Source of the DNA: an uncultured Clostridia bacterium
GTDB lineage: Bacteria > Bacillota_A > Clostridia > TANB77 > CAG-508
Direction: 5' to 3'
Length of the DNA stretch: 31,477 nucleotides
Assembly (NCBI GenBank): GCA_947624715.1
Contig: CANQLO010000021.1
Location: forward strand, 1-31,477
Of this stretch, positions 27,001-31,477 are shown one piece after another. The notes beneath the pieces were generated by a model. It saw nothing but the letters and a program-made list of their open reading frames with translations, had not been told where the DNA came from and ran no database searches. Position numbers and translations under genes: made by a program. How positions within the stretch are numbered: the first letter of the stretch is position 1; each line of letters starts with the position of its first letter.

Positions 27001-27530
27001 AAAATTATGATGGTGGAAGCGGAAAATTAAAACAATGTTTAGATTTAATAGTGGATGCAATAGAGTCTGGTCATAAAATATTGCTATTTTCAAGTTATAC
27101 ATCAATGTTTGAAATAATAGAAAAAGAATTGGGTAAATTAAATATTAACTACTTTAAGTTAGTAGGAAATACACCAGTTAACAAAAGAATTGAAATGGTT
27201 GATGAATTTAACAATAGCGAGTTAGTAAAAGTATTTTTAATCTCTTTAAAAGCAGGTGGAACAGGTCTTAATTTAACTTCAGCAGATGTTGTAATTCATT
27301 ATGATCCATGGTGGAATGTATCAAGTGAAAATCAAGCAACAGATAGAGCATACAGAATTGGACAAAAAAATAGTGTTCAAGTGTACAAACTTATTACTAA
27401 TAATTCTATTGAAGAAAAAATAAATAAGATGCAAGAAAGAAAAGAAAAGCTTTCAAAAGATGTGCTATCGACAGAAGAAACTTTTATAAATAAAATGTCA
27501 AAAGAAGATATTTTGGATTTATTTGAGTGA
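24063..27530 (+). CDS. SWIM zinc-finger SNF2-family DEAD/DEAH helicase-like ATPase
   Basis: This large (1155-residue) Swi2/Snf2-type ATPase of the bacterial SWIM-SNF2 group probably moves along or remodels nucleic acid-protein complexes. A SWIM zinc motif lies at C78, C80, C89 and H91. A charged coiled segment (about 108-150) and a long middle region typical of the group follow. The ATPase has GDDMGLGKT-type Walker A with K724 (sequence ADDMGLGKT), DEAQ at 817-820, and TGTPIEN. The C-terminal helicase half ends with RAYRIGQKNSVQVYKLI. All motor motifs are intact. SD AAGGAG is 10-12 bases from the ATG. It is transcribed alone. The function in Firmicutes is not well established; I infer none beyond the family. 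Confidence 0.93.
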   Translation: MIIDVTDLNFETLNFNRRYDSARYRRGTSIYNNGLVEVQNVNKIDEKNYSIEATVEGNYDTYTTYLEICGNMINKSTCTCEDYYNGNLCKHIIATSMEVIDPHYASTPLGRRKMEIKRRKEEKERLDKIRKREEEERKRQEYQQKYYNVLQMIDLYKNGNELVGNSDKLDLLELYNQTQTMKKEKISKLATNVKLEFVLELYDKETLTITFKIGETRMYVLNSISSLYEAYKNETEIYYGKQLRFIPKRENFSEDSRWLFDYIIEYAEMFEYYDKFDRYNMSAEVGKEMHIKGKKIDEFFSMLPNPNVLFHCYGYSGEQGIELCEITDEDLKITCNIKKEKVTTIFGYYFLKDEYEKVSEEYVLRMNISNYLVFFSDKNIYILYNKKIYKKDKNIDLMNLFEILKNDDYVLIPEDRLNEFSKFVMPKISITADDLPQEIAKEVKIVSELASKILLDVDEKGNILLELKFCYMDYEFNILENNFQTYVEEHNIVRNVPAEKEVIKRIFMDGFEILPESKQFIMKNADNIYEFLLNKIEGYMNDFEVLATDKFKNKQIRQPKISNIGIKIDNGLLELDISKINIDISEIKEVLKNYSIKKKYYRLKSGDYLNLANNEDLNLLEEMSETLDIDYNKATKGIIDLPINRSLYLEKLIDSKRQISVSKNEKFTELIDNIGNSEISNDVEIDKKFEEKLRDYQKVGYRWLKTLEKYKFGGILADDMGLGKTLQIIALLSTELKLKNKTTSIVVCPSTLVLNWKAEVEKWCDSIKVLIINGTAEERNKKLSNYQDYDLIITSYDLLKRDVENYEDKNFKYIIADEAQYIKNSLTQNATSLKTLRGEVKFALTGTPIENSIAELWSIFDFIMPGYLYNYNKFKKKFEEPILKYEDKEALNRLKKLISPFVLRRVKKDVLTELPEKNITVMKNEMEKEQEKIYLSYLSQTRKEVAEELSDNSFERSKFKILMLLTRLRQICCHPSLFIKNYDGGSGKLKQCLDLIVDAIESGHKILLFSSYTSMFEIIEKELGKLNINYFKLVGNTPVNKRIEMVDEFNNSELVKVFLISLKAGGTGLNLTSADVVIHYDPWWNVSSENQATDRAYRIGQKNSVQVYKLITNNSIEEKINKMQERKEKLSKDVLSTEETFINKMSKEDILDLFE

Positions 27531-27784
27531 AATTAAGATACGAACAGTAGCATCAATACACATAGTTGTAAAAAATTGATTTAGGTGTAAAAAATAATTT
27601 AATTAGAAATTTTGATAAGGAAACTCATTAATATAAAGACATATAATTTTTCTAAAATAAAAAAACAGTTTTAAACATAAAAAGACTATGTTTCTTACAA
27701 TATTTTTTTGAATATTAAAATATATTATACTGGTTATATGATCAATAGATTACAGATATTATTGAGTATACCCAAAATAAAAAT
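27531..27784. other. Gene-free AT-rich stretch
   Basis: No open frame, convincing promoter or repeat was seen in these 254 bases after the helicase gene. Confidence 0.6.
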
Positions 27785-27832
27785 AAGTGAATTGAAATAA
27801 TATTATTTAAAACATTCCAATTCACTTTTTTT
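27785..27832 (+). terminator. Terminator downstream of the SNF2 gene
   Basis: AAGTGAATTG (27785-27794) pairs with CAATTCACTT (27818-27827), followed by a T run. The 23-base loop itself contains the palindrome AAATAATATTATTT. Confidence 0.7.
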
Positions 27833-27850
27833 ATTTTATTTATTTTTTAA

Positions 27851-28144
27851 ACTAATGAAAAGAAAATAAAAGTTTTTGAAAATAATTTAACATTATTAAA
27901 TACAATTAAACAAACTTATGAAAGAATCAAAAAAGTATTATCTAAAAAAGATTGTAGTTTTAGGCTTAAATGGATACCGAGAGAAATAAATAAGGTTGCA
28001 CGCAAACACTCATATTCGGCATTTCAAAAACTCAAGACAATAAATAGTAAAAAAGATATTGTGCTAATATAAATTAAATTTGATTATACTAATTCAAATA
28101 CTTATCAAAATTCTTACAATATAGAAGATGAATTAGAAATGTAA
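27851..28144 (+). pseudogene. Decayed gene fragment, possibly RNase H-like C-terminus
   Basis: One frame encodes about 73 codons without a start, stops at 28070-28072, then continues in the same frame for 23 more codons to 28142-28144. The segment FRLKWIPREINKVARKHSYSAF resembles the end of RNase H-fold proteins (pattern WxPREqNxxAD), although the usual Asp is Arg here. It has no SD and no ATG. I read it as the remnant of a longer gene cut at its 5' end, with one internal stop. The family assignment rests on one motif and is weak. Confidence 0.4.
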
Positions 28145-28215
28145 AAATTTAGTGAAATGAATTGAATAAAAAAGACAAATATGATAGAATTTATGAAAAG
28201 GTAGGTGTAATTACT

Positions 28216-28474
28216 ATGAAAATAAAAGATACAAAAAATAATTTTGAATTAATAGTTGCTAGTAGCTTAAGATATGGGCTTGGAAGAAGAACATATATAA
28301 CAAGTGTTATACCAGAATTTATTGTGGAAAATATGGACATACTTTCAGATAATATAAAAAAGTCAATGATTGAAGATATAAAAGATCAAGAGAGATGGCG
28401 GATATGGAGATGAATGCGATAAAAAGAATTGGATGAATTTATTAGCAGAATTAGAAAAAAGTTTAGAAAAGTAA
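28216..28474 (+). pseudogene. Small hypothetical protein gene with a +1 frameshift
   Basis: From the ATG at 28216 the frame encodes MKIKDTKNNFELIVASSLRY, then a GRRTYITSVIPEFI segment, and reaches ...DQERW, where CGG at 28399-28401 is followed by a stop three codons later (28411-28413). Skipping one base (TGG-C-GGA) restores a frame that reads GYGDECDKKNWMNLL and ends at 28472-28474, giving about 85 residues. The ALRYxLGRxTY-like core followed by a DCDkxxW segment resembles small proteins common in mobile elements of Clostridia, without known function. An upstream TTG at 28162 is also possible. The second half looks genuinely coding, so the break is probably a single-base change. Confidence 0.55.
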
Positions 28475-28537
28475 AAATTGCTTACAAATATAGATAAAAT
28501 ATGCAAAATGTAGTATAATAGAAAGAGAGGACAGTTT

Positions 28538-28736
28538 ATGCTAAAATTATATTTAGATAATTGTTGTTATAATAGACCATTTGATGATTTAGAACAAGAA
28601 AAGATAAACCTAGAAGCAAATGCTATAGAGAATATATTTAGAAAGCATATAAATAAAGAAGTAGAGATTTATAAAAGTATGGTAATAGACTTTTAAGGTT
28701 ATAAATCCAATAGAATTTATTATGGAGGTGATTTAA
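28538..28736 (+). pseudogene. PIN-domain toxin-like gene with an internal deletion
   Basis: ATG 28538 (SD AGAGAGG, TATAAT-like box 28514-28519) opens with MLKLYLDNCCYNRPFDD. This is the start of a PIN-domain family whose Asp in YLDNCC is a catalytic metal ligand. The frame stops at 28694-28696 after 52 residues, where intact members have about 140-150. In another frame immediately after, KVINPIEFIMEVI matches the usual C-terminal end and stops at 28734-28736, directly before the next ATG. The central part, with the other acidic residues, is therefore deleted. It should have no nuclease activity. PIN proteins of this type are usually toxins of toxin-antitoxin pairs. Confidence 0.7.
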
Positions 28737-29030
28737 ATGGCAGTAACAGTAAGAGAATTAGAAAAAATAAGAAGAGAAGGTCTTAAAGCACTAAAAGAGA
28801 AATTAGGTGTTGAAGGTATGATAAAGTTTATTCAAATGTATAGTGATGGAAAAGGGGATTATACACGAGAAAGAGAAGAACTTTTAAAAGATGTAACAAT
28901 AGAAGATTTTGAAAAATTTTTGTCAGAAAAAAATGAATCAAATGTTAACCGCAACCCTGTTTTGCGGCAAATAAATGCACAGGTGAACAGATGTAACTCG
29001 CAACCCTACTTGCGACAAATAAATGCGTAG
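28737..29030 (+). CDS. Small PIN-associated partner (antitoxin-like) protein with repeat-derived tail
   Basis: It starts directly after the stop of the PIN remnant (TAAATG) with SD TGGAGGTG. The first ~67 residues (KIRREGLKALKEKLGVEGMI, FIQMYSDGKGDYTRERE, a final IEDFEKFLSEK helix) resemble small proteins I recall being encoded beside this PIN family. They are probably partner proteins, perhaps antitoxins; that is inference. The last ~30 residues come from the tandem 49-bp units at 28949-29031 and contain a duplicated PVLRQINA / PYLRQINA peptide. Such a tail is not expected in the family, so the original stop was probably lost. With the toxin deleted, the protein may be an orphan. Confidence 0.6.
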   Translation: MAVTVRELEKIRREGLKALKEKLGVEGMIKFIQMYSDGKGDYTREREELLKDVTIEDFEKFLSEKNESNVNRNPVLRQINAQVNRCNSQPYLRQINA

Positions 29031-29031
29031 G
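28949..29031 (+). ncRNA. Tandem 49-bp units, each a predicted H-type RNA pseudoknot over an SD
   Basis: Unit 1: stem 1 CCGCAA (28949-28954) with TTGCGG (28962-28967); loop bases CCTGT (28956-28960) pair with ACAGG (28979-28983). Unit 2: TCGCAA (28998-29003) with TTGCGA (29010-29015); CCTAC (29005-29009) with GTAGG (29027-29031). Between them the 11-base loop CAAATAAATGC is identical. Three base pairs differ by compensatory changes. In both units the 3' strand of stem 2 overlaps an SD-like AGG that is followed by ACAgATG or ACAaATG. The second SD is AGGAGG, but the reading frame after it has only five codons (ATG at 29039). Confidence 0.6.
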
Positions 29032-29056
29032 AGGACAAATGATAATAAAAAATTAG

Positions 29057-29085
29057 TAATAAAAATAATATCGTTCTAATGTAAG
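29057..29085. repeat. Short dispersed repeat, copy B
   Basis: Matches 23279-23307 over 29 bases with two A/G differences. It lies just downstream of the tandem pseudoknot units. Confidence 0.55.
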
Positions 29086-29184
29086 ATTAACTCGAATACA
29101 ATTGAAATAAAGAAGGTTTTTCTAGCCGAAAAGAATCCAGTTGTGAAGTTATGGCTGGTAAGTAAATAAAATAAAAAAATAAAG

Positions 29185-29217
29185 TGACTTACATAAGTTA
29201 ATGCAAGTCATTTTTTT
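29185..29217. terminator. Terminator, probably bidirectional
   Basis: TGACTTACAT (29185-29194) pairs with ATGCAAGTCA (29201-29210) with one mismatch around loop AAGTTA, followed by seven T; upstream is A-rich. It would end any transcript of the PIN module and pseudoknot units. Confidence 0.75.
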
Positions 29218-29279
29218 ATGGTAAAAAACAATTTTATGAAAAAAATAAAAATGAGAAGTAGCAATTTTTAGTTTTTGGG

Positions 29280-29300
29280 GTGTGGGGTGCCCTGCCACAC
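29280..29300. other. GC-rich hairpin in gene-free DNA
   Basis: GTGTGG (29280-29285) pairs with CCACAC (29295-29300) around GGTGCCCTG, in a locally GC-rich patch about 60 bases before a decayed frame. It stands out from the AT-rich surroundings. No T run follows. The rest of 29086-29363 shows no gene. Confidence 0.45.
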
Positions 29301-29363
29301 AGACACTTTTAGTGAGTAGCGTAAAAAATGTCATAGTGTGTTACAATATAATGTAAAAATACA

Positions 29364-29566
29364 ATGGTAGCAGAGGTGTTTTCTATATGTGAGTTATTAC
29401 TAAATAGCTACCAAAGTATTTTTGCTTGTATTACTTATTACGATAGCCAAGCATTGCTTGTGAATATATTATCACTTCTGATAAACATTTTTTGAAGAAT
29501 TAGGCGCAGAAGAAGCAAAGAGATATTTTGCAACAGCATATCAATTTGTAGTTGAATATAAATTTA
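29364..29566 (+). pseudogene. Decayed small gene fragment abutting the surface-protein gene
   Basis: ATG 29364 opens 43 codons (MVAEVFSICELLLNSYQSIF, then CITYYDSQALLVNILSLLI) to a TGA at 29493-29495. Removing one T from the T6 run at 29488-29493 continues into FEELGAEEAKRYFATAYQFV and VEYKF, a clearly protein-like stretch, before it runs antisense into the minus-strand gene. A TATAAT at 29347-29352 lies just upstream, with no SD. I do not recognise the family. The abrupt end at the neighbouring stop codon suggests that the original 3' end was lost in a rearrangement. Confidence 0.4.
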
Positions 29567-31405
29567 CAGTTCTATATATAAAGCTAAGCGAAAGCCAACG
29601 CCACCACCAGAAACAGACGGACTGTAGCTGTAGCGAGCAGATACTGGACTACTAGAACCGCTATTGTTGTAATGGCCACCTCTGACAACTCGACCATTGG
29701 TATTGTTAGCTTCCATCGTCCATTCCCATATATTTCCTGCCATATCATATATATTCTTTGTGCTATATTCAGTCGAAATTCCTGTTTTTGCTACTTTTCC
29801 ACTATAATTTCCCATTCCTGTACTATCTGATACATATGAATTTTTAATGTTTTCTTCAGGTATTCCATCTATATATCTACTGTCAAAAAATTGCATTGTT
29901 GCATCCCATTGTATTCCATATATTAATGTACTCGTTAATGAATTTTCATAGGCTTTTCCTTTTTTAAAATCTTTTGCTTTTTCTACTGCTCCCCCTTCTT
30001 CATTTTTCATATCATCTGAATTGCTCCAGCCAATATTAGTATATACATCTACACCTCTTTGTACTACTACATTTCCATCACTATCTTTACCTGCTTCATA
30101 TCTTCCTATATAAAATCCTCCATTCGTTTCTACACTTGACTTCATTTTTTCATATTCTTGTGTCTCTTTTTCATATCCATTTGTATATGGTTCTGTGTAA
30201 CTAGTTGAAAGTGATTCTTTACTTCCTCCTGATCTTTGAAATTCATTACTATCTACTGGCACCCATACAAATTCATTTCCTATACTATATCCTTCTTCAT
30301 CTACATTGTCTGTTATTACTAATCCTTCAGATACTTTATTTATATTATCACTTATTCCTACTGCAAAACCTTCTGGTATCCATACTTCTTTTCCATCTTC
30401 TGAAGTTATTTGTGTTGTTTTTTCATATATCTTTGAAAACTTTTCTTCTATAAGTTGTGTTATTTTAAATTCTATTTTACCTGTATTTCCATTTTCGTCT
30501 TTTGCTGTTATTATGTATTTACCATTTCTAGTTATAGTAATTGTTGAATACTCAGAATTTGTTATAACATAACTCTCACCATTTGAGCATTCTATCGTTA
30601 TCATTTTTACATATTTAAATGCTTCTATAGTACATTGCAATATAAAAATGAATTCATCAAAGCTTGGTTCTCCTTCTGATCCTGACAATCTTGCTTCATA
30701 AAATTCCTTAAGTGACGAATAATTTTCATTTACTCCCATAAATTGCAATGCATCACTTAAAGTAGTAATTACCGTTTCTTTTGGTATTCCTGGAAATCCA
30801 CTTTTTATCATAATATTTATACTTTCAATAAACATTTTATCTATTGCTGCATTTCTTTCAGTTTCATCTGTTGGGAGATTATCTATTGCCTCTTGTGCTT
30901 TTTGATATAATTCTTCCTCAGTTGGCTCCTTTATATCATCTATAATTGGATGGACTTTTAATATTATTGCACTTGTATTTTCATGTTCTATTGAATATAC
31001 TAATGTTATTCCACCTCCACTACTTTTGGTATGCTCTATGACTGTTATATTTGAATCATTATCAACTACTATATCATATTTTTTGTCTGATGTTATTATT
31101 GTATCTCCGCTTCTTGTGCTTCCTTCAAATTCTTCTTGTAATTTACTTAATAATACGTTTTTTTCTATTAATGTTTTAAAATTTCCAGAAAGTAAATCTA
31201 TATTTAATTCTGCTTTTACTAATTCTGCTCTTTCTTTTATTTCTGCCATTTCAGTTTTCGTTTTAGCATCTACTACTTTTGTCAATATTCCATATTCTCC
31301 TGTTAATGTATTTAGTGTTACTCCTGCTAGTATTAATAGTATTATTATTGTTACAACTAATGCAATAAGTGTAATACCATTAATATTTTTTTTAAAATTT
31401 TTCAT
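29564..31405 (-). CDS. Pilin-like anchored surface protein with C-terminal FGE/C-type-lectin-like domain; likely DGR target
   Basis: The 613-residue protein starts at the ATG at 31405; AAAGGA lies 12 bases upstream, and upstream in-frame codons have no proper SD. The N-terminus (MKNFKKNING then ITLIALVVTIIILLILAGV) resembles a type IV prepilin: basic leader, Gly10 cleavage site and hydrophobic helix, but with Ala rather than Glu at position +5. A helical stretch, an acidic helical region (about 150-250) and a beta-rich segment ending near 340 follow. From about 345 there is an FGE-sulfatase (SUMF1)-like domain: EFVWVPV, FYIGRYEAG, YDMAGNIWEW, and finally VVRGGHYNN ... GVGFRLAL. This fold is the usual carrier of DGR variable regions. 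It is probably exported and binds an unknown ligand. Confidence 0.82.
   Translation of the reverse strand: MKNFKKNINGITLIALVVTIIILLILAGVTLNTLTGEYGILTKVVDAKTKTEMAEIKERAELVKAELNIDLLSGNFKTLIEKNVLLSKLQEEFEGSTRSGDTIITSDKKYDIVVDNDSNITVIEHTKSSGGGITLVYSIEHENTSAIILKVHPIIDDIKEPTEEELYQKAQEAIDNLPTDETERNAAIDKMFIESINIMIKSGFPGIPKETVITTLSDALQFMGVNENYSSLKEFYEARLSGSEGEPSFDEFIFILQCTIEAFKYVKMITIECSNGESYVITNSEYSTITITRNGKYIITAKDENGNTGKIEFKITQLIEEKFSKIYEKTTQITSEDGKEVWIPEGFAVGISDNINKVSEGLVITDNVDEEGYSIGNEFVWVPVDSNEFQRSGGSKESLSTSYTEPYTNGYEKETQEYEKMKSSVETNGGFYIGRYEAGKDSDGNVVVQRGVDVYTNIGWSNSDDMKNEEGGAVEKAKDFKKGKAYENSLTSTLIYGIQWDATMQFFDSRYIDGIPEENIKNSYVSDSTGMGNYSGKVAKTGISTEYSTKNIYDMAGNIWEWTMEANNTNGRVVRGGHYNNSGSSSPVSARYSYSPSVSGGGVGFRLALYIEL
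29588..29683 (-). other. Candidate DGR variable region (VR)
   Basis: In the last part of the gene, 22 of 25 consecutive codons from CAT (29672-29674) to GGC (29600-29602) end in C or T. About 13 of them (AGC, AGT, TCT, GGT, GGC, GCT, GTT, CAT) can come from AAC or AAT by changes at the A positions, the product of adenine mutagenesis. Constant blocks around them (GTCAGAGGTGGC, TACAACAAT, and the GC-rich end GTTGGCTTTCGC, a possible initiation site) look like template-shared positions. No template repeat or reverse transcriptase is in the window. Confidence 0.6.
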
Positions 31406-31477
31406 AATAAATTCCATTCCTTTCTCGCTTCGCTCGTAAGGCACACATAGGTATGAAAGCCTTGAGTTTGAAGCACT

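Noticed and set aside
27700..27740. Promoter TTGAAT...TATACT in the gap after the helicase gene
   Set aside because: The spacer is 12 bases, too short for a sigma-A promoter, and no gene follows directly.
28949..29031. CRISPR array
   Set aside because: There are only two units, the repeated part carries compensatory differences, and there are no unique spacers or cas genes.
28949..29031. preQ1-I riboswitch, suggested by an H-type pseudoknot over an SD
   Set aside because: Loop sizes and conserved bases differ (no CUAnC-type loop, and the stem 2 strand abuts stem 1), so the class could not be assigned.
31026..31439. Plus-strand open frame opposite the N-terminus of the pilin-like gene
   Set aside because: It is antisense to a gene with clear domains, and its composition is explained by the opposite strand.
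31406..31477. Third copy of the palindromic element at the window edge
   Set aside because: It shares only a CGCTTCGCT-like core and AAGCCTTG; the arms are absent and the window ends, so homology cannot be claimed.

Overview
The window looks like the chromosome of a low-GC, spore-forming member of the Clostridia. The DNA is strongly A+T rich, AGA is the usual Arg codon, and Shine-Dalgarno (SD) sequences are strong (AGGAGG). A PrkC-type PASTA kinase, a primary sigma factor linked to dnaG, an rpsF-ssb-rpsR operon and two spore-coat genes all fit a Firmicute. Species cannot be named from the sequence.

Layout. 1-4603: rlmN, a PP2C phosphatase and a PASTA kinase in a tight operon, then rpe, which carries a +1 frameshift. 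4667-7362: a CapA-like exported metallophosphatase and rimO. 7425-10736: feoB and feoA on the minus strand, separated by a YgjP-type metalloprotease gene on the plus strand. Two copies of a ~130-bp palindromic element (5874-6004, 9423-9550) lie in this part. 10866-17216: dUTPase, CarD, dnaG, rpoD with a very long Lys/Glu-rich N-terminal extension, then rpsF-ssb-rpsR. 17416-22695: a zinc/manganese-type ABC transporter (binding protein, ATPase, permease), two small coiled-coil proteins and a MecA-like class B penicillin-binding protein. 22740-23772 (minus strand): a CotF-type spore coat pair and an unknown protein. 24063-27530: a SWIM-SNF2 helicase.

From 27531 to the end the DNA changes character. 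It holds decayed gene pieces (an RNase H-like fragment, a frameshifted small protein, an internally deleted PIN-domain gene), a small PIN-partner protein, and a tandem pair of 49-bp units. Each unit can fold as an H-type RNA pseudoknot, and the two copies differ by compensatory changes in both stems. Next comes a large minus-strand surface protein (pilin-like N-terminus, formylglycine-generating-enzyme/C-type-lectin-like C-terminus). Its last ~35 codons have the composition of a diversity-generating retroelement (DGR) variable region. No reverse transcriptase or template repeat is inside the window.

The best candidates for something undescribed are the covarying tandem pseudoknots (28949-29031), the likely DGR target (29564-31405), the folded palindromic element with a compensatory stem change, and the coincidence that both clear +1 frameshifts sit exactly at CGG, a codon otherwise almost unused here. 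Everything was read by eye from the sequence; no database search or folding program was run.
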